A stretch of DNA of 64,000 nt. Source: JABMMZ01 sp964438995. GTDB taxonomy: Bacteria > Bacteroidota > Bacteroidia > NS11-12g > UBA955. Positions within the stretch are counted from its first letter, which is position 1. Every line of letters begins with the position of its first letter. Made by a program: the position numbers and the translations under genes. Positions 33,297-42,462 of the stretch are shown in pieces. The DNA lies in NCBI GenBank assembly GCA_964438995.1, contig CAYTMQ010000006.1, forward strand, positions 62,001 through 126,000. Direction: 5' to 3'. The notes beneath the pieces were generated by a model that was given only the letters and a program-made list of their open reading frames with translations, was not told where the DNA came from and did not search any database.

Positions 33297-36200
33297 ATGA
33301 CAAAAAACTACAAACTAATTCTTTTTTTATTCATTCAGTTTCCAATGTCAGTTTTTTCTCAAGGTGAAAACGATAATTGGATATTTGGTTCTGGTAATTA
33401 TATTTCATTTGCAACTGGTAGTCCTGTTGTCAATCCTTCTTTAGGAACTCTGTATACCAAAGAGGGTTGTGCTAGTGTGAGCGATGAAAAGGGAAATCTT
33501 CTATTCTATTCAGACGGCATAACTGTGTGGAATTCTAAGCATCAAATAATGATGAATGGTAAAGGGCTACTTGGCCATCCTTCATCTACATCTTCTTGTG
33601 TAATTGTGCCATTCCCCGGTAATAAAGGAAAGTATTATTTGTTTACCCAAGAACCTAATGTTTTTTCAAATCCCAGATTAAGTTATAACATCGTTGATAT
33701 GTCATTGAATATGGGAGAGGGTATGGTGGTTCTGAAAAATAAAATTTTACTGGAGCCTAGCGATGAGAAATTAGCAGTTACCAGGCATTGTAATGGTTCA
33801 GATTTTTGGATTGTGGTTCACAAAGCTCAAAGCAATATGTATTATACGTATTTGTTAAATTCAAAAGGGCTTTCATCATCACCAATTATTAGTGTAGTGC
33901 CAAAGAGTAAAACAAAAAATATTGAAATTGGTTATTTGAAATTTTCACCGGATGGCAGGTGGTTGGCAGATGCAAGAACATTAAGTGTGAAATTGTTGAT
34001 CAATAAGTTTGATGTGAAAACAGGAAAGGTAAAGCAATATGTTGTGGATAGTGCCTTTGGTAACTACGATCATTCTGGACAAACATTCTATGGTGTTGCA
34101 TTTTCTGCAAGTGGCGAAAGATTGTATGCTACTTATTTTGAAAAAGGGTATTTGTTTCAATATGATTTAAAAGGTGATTCTTCAAATGTGTTGAATAGTA
34201 AATTTTTAGTTGCTAATAGTGATAGACCCTTAGCAGCCTTACAGTTGGCAAAAGACAACAAAATATATGGCACTAATGGGTACAATACCTTTACTTTAAA
34301 TTCAATTGAAAATCCAGAGAAACTCCATCAATTTTGCGGATTTGTTAAAAACAAAATTGAATTGAATGCTATGGCACATTTAGGACTTCCAACGTATGTT
34401 GAATCGATGGAGAAGTATTTTAGTTTGGGTGTTAGTGGATTGATTAAGCATTCAAGATATACACTTACAACAAACATTAAAGGAGCGAAATATTTATGGT
34501 CAACTGGCGATACTACTGAGTCAATTACAGTTGTCAATTCAGGAAAATATAGTGTGAAAGTATGGTCGAATGACATGTGTGCTATTCTTACAGATGAAGT
34601 GGAATTGGAATTTGAAAAGAGGGATTTTCAAGTACTAGGAATAGACAAAGTAAAGTACATTTTTTGCGAAAATAGTAAAATAGTAATTCCAGCTTTTAAG
34701 TCGAATAAAGATAGTGTTGTTTTTAAGTGGTTTAACAGTGATACTACCATTGGATTAGCTGCTCAAGGCACAGGTAATTTGCCAGCTTTTGTTGGTAAAA
34801 TTAACACCTATACAAGCAATGCAAAAATTACAGTAATCCCTTATAGAAACGGTGTTGAAGGCAATTGGTTGAGTTTTGAAATTGAAATAAAACCTCAAGC
34901 GAAAATTGTTTCAAATCATCCCAATAAGGTGGTTTGCGCCGGAACCGAAGTTGAATTTAATGAAGTTATTGTATCACCTAGAAATTCAAATTATCAATCT
35001 ATTAGAATTAGTCCTATTAGCGGTCAGTCTGATACCACTTACAATCAGTTGCTGTCATATCGTCCAAATTGGTCTTCAAAAGACTATGTTGACAATTATA
35101 CCATTAAAATACTAGATGATTATTGTCCCTTGGTTTCTGCAAAATTCCAAGTTAAAGTTGTGTCAAATTTTAATTTAAGAGATACTCAACTTGTTCTTTG
35201 TTCTGGCAATAGTTATAACGAATTGAGTCTTGACGGTATGTTCAATTCAAAAAGTACATATTGGAAACTTCTAGGTAAGAATACATTTGGTATGACGCAA
35301 AGTGGCATTAATCTTCTCAGTAAAATAACCTTACCCAAATTGTCAACTTCTGATACTGTAGTGGCAATGATGTTGGCTAATAATAGTGTTTGCAGTATAG
35401 ATACAGGTTATCTGAAAATAATAGGTTTGCCTTTCCCTAAATTTAGTTCAACATTTAATAGCTTGAAAGAGGTATGTGTAGGAGATACCGTCAAACTTGA
35501 TCCAGTAGTATATGACAGTTCTGTTTATCAACTGAACTGGAAGTGCGATATTGCTTCTGTTGGAATACCTCAAAATGGCAGTAATAATATTCCATATTTT
35601 GTTGCATCTCCACAAACTGGTGATGTGTTTGCAACGATTTTTTATACACTAAGTATGGGTCAATGTATGGGCGATACAGGTAGCAATTACATTAAAATTT
35701 ATAAAGCACCAAGTCAAATTCATTTTAATGATCAATCTGTCTGCTTCAATGAGTTTGTGCCACCTTTGGAATTAAGTAGCAATAATTCTGGAGAATATGT
35801 TGCTTGTTGGTTTGATACCTTGAAAAACTCAAATAGTGTTGATTTCGATGGTCGATATTTAAGATTTCAAAATGTCGAAAAACTGCCAAATAAAACAGAT
35901 ATTAAATTGTACTATCATGTTTCAAATGCGCATTGCAACGGAAAAGACGATTCGTTTGTTTATCTTCTTGTAAGGCAGCCTAAATCAAATTTCACTTCAC
36001 AAATTTTTGTTACAGAACAAAAAGTGGAATTGACCAATCAAAGTTTGTATAGCAATTCAATAAATTGGATGGTTAATGGTCGTTCCTTTACAGATGATTC
36101 AGTATTGAATTTTGATTTTGGAGAATTGCCAAAATTTCAAGTTGTGTTGATTGCTAAATCAGAATTTTGTGTTGATACTTCTAGTCAACTTGTTTTGATA

Positions 36201-36479
36201 CCATTGGTTGTCAGCAACCATATCCCTAATGCCTTCAGTCCAAATAACAATCAAAAAAATGAAGTCTTTAAAGTGTACAATGCTGATGCAGATTCAGTTT
36301 CTTTCTCTATCTTTAACAAATGGGGCGAAAAAATCTATTCAACCGACAATAACACCCCTTGGGATGGCACCTTCAATGACATAGAGTGCATGCAAGATGT
36401 CTATGTATATTTGGTGAAAATGAGCTATTCTAATGGAGCGTCTAAAATCTTTAAAGGTACAGTTACTTTGTTGAGATAA
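33297..36479 (+). CDS. Giant secreted protein with N-terminal propeller-like region and T9SS type B domain
   Basis: The ATG at 33297 gives about 1,060 residues with a signal peptide (KLILFLFIQFPMSVFSQ); the longer frame from 33225 lacks one at its start. Residues about 20-400 (NDNWIFGSGNYISF, LLFYSDGITVWNS, YLKFSPDGRWLAD) look like a beta-propeller. This is followed by Ig/PKD-like modules with Cys pairs and a final gliding-motility C-terminal domain (IPNAFSPNNNQKNEVF, IFNKWGEKIYST, GTVTLLR). It is exported by T9SS and probably attached to the surface. Its function is unknown. It is the third protein of this type in the window. Confidence 0.9.
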   Translation: MTKNYKLILFLFIQFPMSVFSQGENDNWIFGSGNYISFATGSPVVNPSLGTLYTKEGCASVSDEKGNLLFYSDGITVWNSKHQIMMNGKGLLGHPSSTSSCVIVPFPGNKGKYYLFTQEPNVFSNPRLSYNIVDMSLNMGEGMVVLKNKILLEPSDEKLAVTRHCNGSDFWIVVHKAQSNMYYTYLLNSKGLSSSPIISVVPKSKTKNIEIGYLKFSPDGRWLADARTLSVKLLINKFDVKTGKVKQYVVDSAFGNYDHSGQTFYGVAFSASGERLYATYFEKGYLFQYDLKGDSSNVLNSKFLVANSDRPLAALQLAKDNKIYGTNGYNTFTLNSIENPEKLHQFCGFVKNKIELNAMAHLGLPTYVESMEKYFSLGVSGLIKHSRYTLTTNIKGAKYLWSTGDTTESITVVNSGKYSVKVWSNDMCAILTDEVELEFEKRDFQVLGIDKVKYIFCENSKIVIPAFKSNKDSVVFKWFNSDTTIGLAAQGTGNLPAFVGKINTYTSNAKITVIPYRNGVEGNWLSFEIEIKPQAKIVSNHPNKVVCAGTEVEFNEVIVSPRNSNYQSIRISPISGQSDTTYNQLLSYRPNWSSKDYVDNYTIKILDDYCPLVSAKFQVKVVSNFNLRDTQLVLCSGNSYNELSLDGMFNSKSTYWKLLGKNTFGMTQSGINLLSKITLPKLSTSDTVVAMMLANNSVCSIDTGYLKIIGLPFPKFSSTFNSLKEVCVGDTVKLDPVVYDSSVYQLNWKCDIASVGIPQNGSNNIPYFVASPQTGDVFATIFYTLSMGQCMGDTGSNYIKIYKAPSQIHFNDQSVCFNEFVPPLELSSNNSGEYVACWFDTLKNSNSVDFDGRYLRFQNVEKLPNKTDIKLYYHVSNAHCNGKDDSFVYLLVRQPKSNFTSQIFVTEQKVELTNQSLYSNSINWMVNGRSFTDDSVLNFDFGELPKFQVVLIAKSEFCVDTSSQLVLIPLVVSNHIPNAFSPNNNQKNEVFKVYNADADSVSFSIFNKWGEKIYSTDNNTPWDGTFNDIECMQDVYVYLVKMSYSNGASKIFKGTVTLLR

Positions 36480-36491
36480 GCTTGCCGGAAT

Positions 36492-37802
36492 CTACTCCTT
36501 TGTCATATTAAACACTGCGCCACCTTGCTTGAACACCATCACTTTTTCAGTCACTTTGAACTCAATCTCAATACCAGCCTGAACATATTTAAAAACGTTG
36601 TTGCCGAGATATTCTAGTGGAAACTCTGGTTGTCCGGTGCCTTGACCATACAACACATTGTCTTTTTTGAAGATGTTGATTTTAATGGGCACTTCTGGAC
36701 TGGAATACAAGCCTTGGTATTGGTCGAGCTCTGATGATGTAATCGCAATAGATTCTTTGAACTCCGGAAATTTGTATTCTTTTCCATAAATGATGCTTAG
36801 AATGCCCACAGCAAAATCGTTGTGAGGGTATCTCTCTCCATTGATTGATATTGATATGGCGATTTTGCTTTCTGGATTGTATGACATCAATGAATGTGTG
36901 CCGTATGTGTCGCCACCATGACCATAAAACAGGATGTCATAGAATGGAATCAACATCATACCTCTTCCAAATAGTTCTGAACTTGTAGGTTTCATGATGG
37001 CCAAACTTTTTTCTGAAATGATTTTTCCTTCGAACAGAGCCGTAATAAAGACATTCAAATCGTACATACAAGCACTGATGTCGCCAACGCCAATAACGTT
37101 TGTGAATTCAAATTCTTTTTCGATGACCCACTTGTCCGTGAATTCATAGGAACTAAAAATGTTCTTGTCGGCTTTCGCTGCTGAGGCTAAATTTTGAAGT
37201 TTTAACGGTTTGATAAACTCTTGTTCTATGATGTTGGCGAAAGGTTTGTTATAAAGTTTCTCTACAATTTTTGTTAGAAGATAATAGGCAGAATTGGAGT
37301 ATCTGGTATTGGTGCCTGCAGCAAATGTCGTGTCCTGTCTTACAATTTCACTTAAAATAGCGGTATCAGCTACCTTTTCTTTAAGCCAGAAAATGGTGTC
37401 ATTTTTAGTTGTATAGTCACCCAATCCACTGCTGTGTTCTAATAAGTTTTTTAAACTGATGTTTTGATCGTTTTTTATTTGAGGATACCACTTGTTAAGC
37501 CTGTCATCTAGAGTGATTTTGCCTTGTTCAATTGCTTTGAAAATAAGTGTTGCAGTAAACACTTTGCTGATTGACCCAACTTGATATCTGGTGTTTGGTT
37601 TGAATTTAGAATTTGGTAAACTAGATTGACCAAATGATTTGTTGTACACTTCTTTCCCATCTTTGAAAATTGAAATACTGCCTATATCTCTGTTGTTTTT
37701 GGAGATGTGGTTGATGTAATCGTCTAGTTTGTTTTTGTCAATCGTTTGAGCATGGGCAGCAATCGTTATGACTAGTAAAATAAAAGTGATGGTATTTTTC
37801 AT
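36492..37802 (-). CDS. Secreted serine hydrolase, class C beta-lactamase family
   Basis: The 436-residue protein has a signal peptide (MKNTITFILLVITIAAHA) and a penicillin-binding/class C beta-lactamase-like domain: SxxK motif Ser77-Ile-Ser-Lys80 (QVGSISKVF), YSN (Tyr-x-Asn) and HGGDTYG replacing KTG. The C-terminal about 90 residues form an extra domain common to periplasmic esterases and peptidases of this family. Beta-lactam, D-Ala-D-Ala or ester substrates are all possible. Only 3 bp separate it from the upstream Zn/HhH gene. Confidence 0.85.
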   Translation of the reverse strand: MKNTITFILLVITIAAHAQTIDKNKLDDYINHISKNNRDIGSISIFKDGKEVYNKSFGQSSLPNSKFKPNTRYQVGSISKVFTATLIFKAIEQGKITLDDRLNKWYPQIKNDQNISLKNLLEHSSGLGDYTTKNDTIFWLKEKVADTAILSEIVRQDTTFAAGTNTRYSNSAYYLLTKIVEKLYNKPFANIIEQEFIKPLKLQNLASAAKADKNIFSSYEFTDKWVIEKEFEFTNVIGVGDISACMYDLNVFITALFEGKIISEKSLAIMKPTSSELFGRGMMLIPFYDILFYGHGGDTYGTHSLMSYNPESKIAISISINGERYPHNDFAVGILSIIYGKEYKFPEFKESIAITSSELDQYQGLYSSPEVPIKINIFKKDNVLYGQGTGQPEFPLEYLGNNVFKYVQAGIEIEFKVTEKVMVFKQGGAVFNMTKE

Positions 37803-37805
37803 TGG

Positions 37806-38096
37806 TTATGGAGTCGTATTTTTAAGCGTTAAACCCTCTTTAGCTAAGCATTCTTTCAATTTTGGAAGGCTTGATTTTCCGAAGCCATGCAATTGCAAAA
37901 GTTCTTTTTCGCTATACTGTGCAAGGGTTTTAAGTGTTGTAATGTTGTGGTTTTCTAAAGCTCGTCTGGCTGGCGCTGCTAATAAGGATAAAAATCCAGA
38001 ATCGGGTTTTCTCTCGTTTTCGCAAATCGGGCAAGTAGGGCAGTCGCTACTCTTGTAATATGTATGGCCTTTGCTACAAGTTCTTTTAGAAGCCAT
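37806..38096 (-). CDS. Small zinc-ribbon/HhH protein resembling RNA polymerase alpha C-terminal domain
   Basis: Starting at the ATG at 38096 the protein has 96 residues. Cys7, His11, Cys19, Cys22 and Cys25 (TCSKGHTYY, DCPTCPIC) can bind zinc. The C-terminal 60 residues (LSLLAAPARRALENHNITTLKTLAQYS, LLQLHGFGKSSLPKLKECL) match the helix-hairpin-helix of the RNA polymerase alpha CTD. A DNA- or RNA-binding role is expected; I know of no assigned function. It begins within the last 11 bp of the esterase gene, and the longer upstream frame is only a shadow of that gene. Confidence 0.8.
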   Translation of the reverse strand: MASKRTCSKGHTYYKSSDCPTCPICENERKPDSGFLSLLAAPARRALENHNITTLKTLAQYSEKELLQLHGFGKSSLPKLKECLAKEGLTLKNTTP

Positions 38097-39531
38097 ATGT
38101 TTGTTTGAGTAGTTTTTTGTAGGCGATACTTCCATCTTTGAAATGCATGAGGATGGTGTAAACACCATTGTTGAAATGCGCAATTGAGATGTTTGTGGTT
38201 GTATTCTCGCAAATTTCTGAATACAATTTCTGTCCAAGTGAATTGTAAATGTCTACTGAAACTAGTTCGTTGGTTTCGTCAATAATGCTTATTTTGTCTG
38301 AACTTGGATTTGGTTGCACTTTGATGTTTTGAAGATGGACATTTTGAATGTTTGTAAAGGCGGTGTCGCAATAAGCGGTACTGACTTTAGATGCAAAGAA
38401 TTTGGCCAAATTTGTTTCTCTCAAATTTTTATTGTCGTAAGCATGACATGGAGAAGTCAGTTGGTCGACACAACTGCCTTTGCCGATTAAATAATTGAAA
38501 GGGAAATTTGTTGAAGTGAATTCATTCTGTATGGTATAGCCATAATTGTTGGTTGTGTTCCAATTGCTAATGCTTCTGCTGCCATACAATTTAACTCTAT
38601 TGTTGGCAATGCCATAACAGCCAAATCCGTTGGTTAGGCACCATGTAACTCCCCACAAAACATAATTGCTATCAATAGGTACAACAATGTCACATGGTTG
38701 GTGATAGGAATAAATTGCAGGCTTGATGTTGCCGGCAGCTTGCACTTTCAATAAATCGCTAAACAAAGCACCATAAATGTTGCCAATGCCTTTGATGGTA
38801 TAGCGTATGTTGCAGGGTTCGATAGTGCCTTCAATAGAGCCAAGGTCTGGTCGTGCTACCGATGCACCACCAAATGTTTTACCTTGGTTGTGGGCACATC
38901 CTAAATTGGATGAATGAGGATTTGGGGCATTGCTTAAAGCATTGGTATATATTGGTTTTTCAATACTGGTGTCCATTAGAGCAACAGATAAGGCGGTAAT
39001 GGCTCCAGCACTTTCGCCAGCTACAAATACATTTAAAGTATCAATATTATATTGTTGATGTCTGTTGATTAAATATCTTAACGCACCCTTGGCATCTTGA
39101 ACTGCCCTGTAATAGGCTCTAACCCATTCTGAACTATCGGTAGCAAATGCACAATTGTAATTAGGGTAGTTGCACGACCAAGCTTTATCATCCGAAATAT
39201 AGCCCAAACGGTATTGAATACTGGCGGTAACATAACCTCTTCTAGCGAAATTTTTACAGAGCGACTGTATGCTTGCTTCGTCTTTACTGCCGTCTATAAA
39301 ACCTCCTCCGTGTATCCACATCAGCAAGGGTCGTTGAGCAGACGTATTACTTGGGCACTTTGGTAAAAAAATGTCCATGTACAAACTGTCAGTGCCTCCG
39401 TTGAAATTGATGGCTGTTCCATAATGGACATTCATGACACTATCGTAATTGTAATGTTGTGTGACCCATTTTTGGGCGTTACATGAAAGGGATACTATTG
39501 TTAAAAGTAGGGTAGTAAAGAGTGATTTCAT
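38086..39531 (-). CDS. Carboxylesterase-type alpha/beta hydrolase with T9SS type A sorting domain
   Basis: The ATG at 39531 gives about 481 residues with a signal peptide (MKSLFTTLLLTIVSLSCNAQ); an ATG 18 bp upstream is less likely given the promoter element at 39547-39554. The oxyanion hole is HGGGF, the nucleophile lies in AGESAGA, and a later His-containing segment completes the hydrolase fold. The last 80 residues (VQPNPSSDKISI, IYNSLGQKLYS, AHFNNGVYTILM) are a Por-type sorting domain that sends it out by T9SS. It probably hydrolyses carboxyl esters outside the cell. Confidence 0.88.
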   Translation of the reverse strand: MKSLFTTLLLTIVSLSCNAQKWVTQHYNYDSVMNVHYGTAINFNGGTDSLYMDIFLPKCPSNTSAQRPLLMWIHGGGFIDGSKDEASIQSLCKNFARRGYVTASIQYRLGYISDDKAWSCNYPNYNCAFATDSSEWVRAYYRAVQDAKGALRYLINRHQQYNIDTLNVFVAGESAGAITALSVALMDTSIEKPIYTNALSNAPNPHSSNLGCAHNQGKTFGGASVARPDLGSIEGTIEPCNIRYTIKGIGNIYGALFSDLLKVQAAGNIKPAIYSYHQPCDIVVPIDSNYVLWGVTWCLTNGFGCYGIANNRVKLYGSRSISNWNTTNNYGYTIQNEFTSTNFPFNYLIGKGSCVDQLTSPCHAYDNKNLRETNLAKFFASKVSTAYCDTAFTNIQNVHLQNIKVQPNPSSDKISIIDETNELVSVDIYNSLGQKLYSEICENTTTNISIAHFNNGVYTILMHFKDGSIAYKKLLKQTYGF

Positions 39532-39546
39532 AAGCCGATATTGGTT

Positions 39547-39554
39547 CAAATATA
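39547..39554 (-). promoter_or_regulatory. Minus-7 element for the esterase operon
   Basis: The minus strand reads TATATTTG (TAnnTTTG), 15 nt before the preferred ATG at 39531; it would overlap the leader of the alternative start. Confidence 0.45.
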
Positions 39555-39561
39555 CGTGTAA

Positions 39562-39918
39562 TTACAAATTCTCACCAAATGTCAACAGATTGTTGTCGGG
39601 GTCGAGAATAGAGAACTCTTTCATACCCCATGGTTTCTCTGACAATGCGCCATTGGGGTGTATTTCAGTTTGATTGTCCATAAGTTCCTGATAATATCCT
39701 TCTATGTCGTTGACCCTAATATAAATTTGACCATCATTCCTAGAGATGTCAAGATCATGGTAGTCAAAAAAATGGATTTCATGTTGGTCTTTTTTCATGA
39801 TAAGGTAGGCCTCGAAATCGGCGGCACCAACATCTTCAAAACCCAAGTTTTCGGCATAAAATGTTTTTGTAGAATGTTTGTTGCGCATTGGCAGTTTAGG
39901 GATGATGAGTTGTATCAT
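39562..39918 (-). CDS. VOC-family (glyoxalase/bleomycin resistance-like) protein
   Basis: The 118-residue protein shows the vicinal-oxygen-chelate pattern: beta-alpha-beta-beta-beta repeats with KTFYAENLGFEDVG near the N-terminus and YYQELMDNQTEIHPNGALSE with FSILDPDNNLLTFGE at the C-terminus. The family includes bleomycin-binding proteins and glyoxalases. The metal ligands are not clear enough to claim catalysis. It lies just upstream of the esterase gene on the same strand, but a promoter element separates them. Confidence 0.82.
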   Translation of the reverse strand: MIQLIIPKLPMRNKHSTKTFYAENLGFEDVGAADFEAYLIMKKDQHEIHFFDYHDLDISRNDGQIYIRVNDIEGYYQELMDNQTEIHPNGALSEKPWGMKEFSILDPDNNLLTFGENL

Positions 39919-39994
39919 AAAATTAAAATAGCACTTGCAATATATGAGATTGTTTTCAAGGAAGTGTGATTAAAATAAAGAAAATGGATGTTCC

Positions 39995-40108
39995 TTTCGT
40001 CGCTGACTGAGCCTGTCCGCCTCAGGCGGGGCTACCGACCGGAGGTTCCAACGCCTGCCCGGCATCGAGTTGAGTCTTCGAGACTCTGATGAGGGGTCGG
40101 AGGTTGAT
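39995..40108. repeat. GC-rich intergenic element with hairpins
   Basis: A G+C-rich block stands out in AT-rich surroundings. It contains CCGCC-TCA-GGCGG (40017-40029), GAGTCT-TCG-AGACTC (40072-40086) and a repeated GACCGGAGGTT / GGTCGGAGGTT motif. No open frame covers it. It may be a dispersed palindromic element or a structured RNA; I cannot name it. Confidence 0.55.
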
Positions 40109-40147
40109 AAGGAAAGTAGATGCCTTTTTTTTGATTCCATTTTCAAC

Positions 40148-40155
40148 TAATTTTG
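40148..40155 (+). promoter_or_regulatory. Minus-7 element for the selenium operon
   Basis: TAATTTTG matches TAnnTTTG and lies 6 nt before the ATG at 40162. TTTG at 40130-40133 is a possible but closely spaced minus-33 element. Confidence 0.5.
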
Positions 40156-40161
40156 TACGTG

Positions 40162-41424
40162 ATGAAATCGAATACTCTTGTTACTTGCCCAAATTGTAAA
40201 ACTCAATTTAGTATTGAATCTGCTATTACGGCTGACTTAGAAAAAGAAATAGATGCAAAGTTGAGAAAAGAACTTAATGAACAGTATATTTCAACAAAAA
40301 GCGCCTTAGAGGAAAAACTGAAACAACGTGAAGAGCAATACAAGCAAGAACAAAAAATATATTTAGAGCAACAACAAAAGGAACTATTAGAAAAGTCAAA
40401 AGAAAAAGAGGAACTTGTAAGAATACGCCTTCAGAAAGAAAGTGAAGATATGATGGAAGCGCTCAAAAAAAACAATGCTGAACAAGAAGAAAAATTAAAG
40501 GAGTTTAGAAAGCTTCAAGTTGAAAAGATGGAGATGGAGAAAAGAATGAAAGAGATGGCCGAAATCCACGAACTTGAAACTAAAAAAATGCTACTTGAAA
40601 GAGAAAATGAAATCAAAGAAAAAGTCTCTAAAGAAGCAGAGCAAAAAAACGAGCTCATAGTAAAAGAACTCCAAAAGCAATTAGAAGATCAAAAGAAACT
40701 GGCCGAAGAAATGAGGCGTAAAGCCGAGCAGGGTAGCATGCAAATGCAAGGTGAAGTTCAAGAATTGGCTATAGAAGAAATGTTGAAACAAACTTTTATG
40801 TTTGATAAAATCAATGAAGTTGGGAAAGGTGTTAGAGGAGCCGATTTGATTCAAACTGTTGTTAATAACCAAGGTCAAGAATGCGGCACCATTGTTTGGG
40901 AAAGTAAGCGTACCAAAGAATTCCAACCTCAATGGATAGAAAAATTTAAGGCTGATTTTAGACAAAGTGGTGGTGATATAGGCGTCATCGTTACACAGGC
41001 TATGCCTAAAGATATGACTGGATTTGGATTGAAAGACGGTATATACATTTGTCCTTATGATGACGCTAAAAGTTTGGCAATGGTGCTCAGACAATCGCTT
41101 ATTAGAGTGAGCGAAGCCAGTTCGGCAAATGAAAACAAAGGAGAAAAGATGCAAATGCTGTATTCTTATCTTACTGGCAACGAATTCAAACATCAAATAG
41201 AAGCCATAACCGAAGGATTCTTAAGCATGAAAAAAGCCATTGTAAGTGAAAGAGCTGCAATGGAACGCATCTGGAAAGAACGAGAAAAACAAATTGAAAA
41301 AGTTTTAGTGAATGCCATAGGGATGTACGGAAGTGTGAAAGGTATTGCCGGCTCTGCCATTTCAGATATAAAAGGTTTAGAACTCGGAGAAACAGATGTA
41401 TTGCCACCATCAGAACATGATTGA
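40162..41424 (+). CDS. DUF2130 coiled-coil protein
   Basis: The ATG at 40162 gives 420 residues (a TTG 9 bp upstream is less likely). An N-terminal CPNCKTQF zinc-knuckle-like motif is followed by a long Lys/Glu-rich coiled coil (about 25-195) and a C-terminal DUF2130 domain (GTIVWESKRTKEFQPQWIEK, DIGVIVTQAMPKDM). The Glu/Lys pattern in this domain resembles the restriction-endonuclease-like fold, so a nuclease role has been proposed for the family. The selU gene begins 8 bp before its stop. Function with respect to selenium is unknown. Confidence 0.85.
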   Translation: MKSNTLVTCPNCKTQFSIESAITADLEKEIDAKLRKELNEQYISTKSALEEKLKQREEQYKQEQKIYLEQQQKELLEKSKEKEELVRIRLQKESEDMMEALKKNNAEQEEKLKEFRKLQVEKMEMEKRMKEMAEIHELETKKMLLERENEIKEKVSKEAEQKNELIVKELQKQLEDQKKLAEEMRRKAEQGSMQMQGEVQELAIEEMLKQTFMFDKINEVGKGVRGADLIQTVVNNQGQECGTIVWESKRTKEFQPQWIEKFKADFRQSGGDIGVIVTQAMPKDMTGFGLKDGIYICPYDDAKSLAMVLRQSLIRVSEASSANENKGEKMQMLYSYLTGNEFKHQIEAITEGFLSMKKAIVSERAAMERIWKEREKQIEKVLVNAIGMYGSVKGIAGSAISDIKGLELGETDVLPPSEHD

Positions 41425-42451
41425 TTCTATACTTTACGGTCAGTTTGAATCATTAAATACACCAATCATAGATGTTCGCTCACCTAGTGAATTTAAAGAA
41501 GGTCACATACCTGGCGCAATCAATATTCCTCTATTAAATGATGACCATAGAAGGCAAATTGGCATTGCTTACAAGCAGAAAGGAAAAGAAGCGGCCATCA
41601 CTTTAGGTTACCAATTGGTAAATCCAATTAGAGAATCATTTTTAATCCAATTAATCGACAATACTTCCAATAAAAATATTAGAATTTATTGTGCTCGAGG
41701 CGGATTGAGAAGTCAGTTGATGTCTCAGTACTTTTCTGAAAATGGATACAACATTACGCATCTAAAAGGAGGTTATAAGGCTTATAGAAACATAGTTTTA
41801 AAGACCATTTCCTCATACAAAAATTTGAAAATTCTGGCTGGATACACAGGAAGTGGCAAAACCGAAATATTGAATGAAATGATGCAATTGGGTGCTCAAG
41901 TTTTAGATCTTGAACATCTGGCAAACCATAGAGGCAGTGCTTTTGGCTTTTTGGGTCAGAAAGAGCAACCCTCGTCTTCTCATTTTCACAATTTGATTTA
42001 TGATGCCATCAAACATTTCAACCATCAACAACCGATTTGGGTTGAAAGTGAAAGTGTCAATATTGGAAAAGCCTATTTGCCTAAAGAGTTATGGGAAAAC
42101 ATGAAGCAAGCAGATGGCATTGAGATCGTACTACCTGTTGAGGTCAGGGCTGCTCATACTTTGAAATTATACGGAGGCTTTGAAAAATCGTTGTTGGCTG
42201 AATGCATCAAGCAGCTCAGTAAGAGAATTGCCAAAAGTGAAATTACTTTGTTGTGTGCACTAACTGAAATAGGCGATTTAGAGCCAGTTGTTCAACGCTT
42301 GTTAAAATACTATGACAAGGCATACGAACATGGTCGAGAGAAAAGGAATTGTCAAAATTTTGTCAAATTGAACTTCGAAAGACTAGAACCTAAGAAAATT
42401 GCCAAATTTTTGCTTGAAAATTTGATGCATAGTGAAGACACTATTGCTTAA
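41417..42451 (+). CDS. selU: tRNA 2-selenouridine synthase
   Basis: The ATG at 41417 gives 344 residues. The N-terminal rhodanese domain carries the catalytic Cys92 (YCARGGLRSQ); the C-terminal half has a P-loop (GYTGSGKTE, 142-150). SelU (YbbB/MnmH) replaces sulfur of 2-thiouridine in the wobble position of tRNAs by selenium, using selenophosphate from SelD. selD lies two genes downstream, so the operon supplies its own donor. Confidence 0.94.
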   Translation: MIDSILYGQFESLNTPIIDVRSPSEFKEGHIPGAINIPLLNDDHRRQIGIAYKQKGKEAAITLGYQLVNPIRESFLIQLIDNTSNKNIRIYCARGGLRSQLMSQYFSENGYNITHLKGGYKAYRNIVLKTISSYKNLKILAGYTGSGKTEILNEMMQLGAQVLDLEHLANHRGSAFGFLGQKEQPSSSHFHNLIYDAIKHFNHQQPIWVESESVNIGKAYLPKELWENMKQADGIEIVLPVEVRAAHTLKLYGGFEKSLLAECIKQLSKRIAKSEITLLCALTEIGDLEPVVQRLLKYYDKAYEHGREKRNCQNFVKLNFERLEPKKIAKFLLENLMHSEDTIA

Positions 42452-42462
42452 ATTTGCCATTT

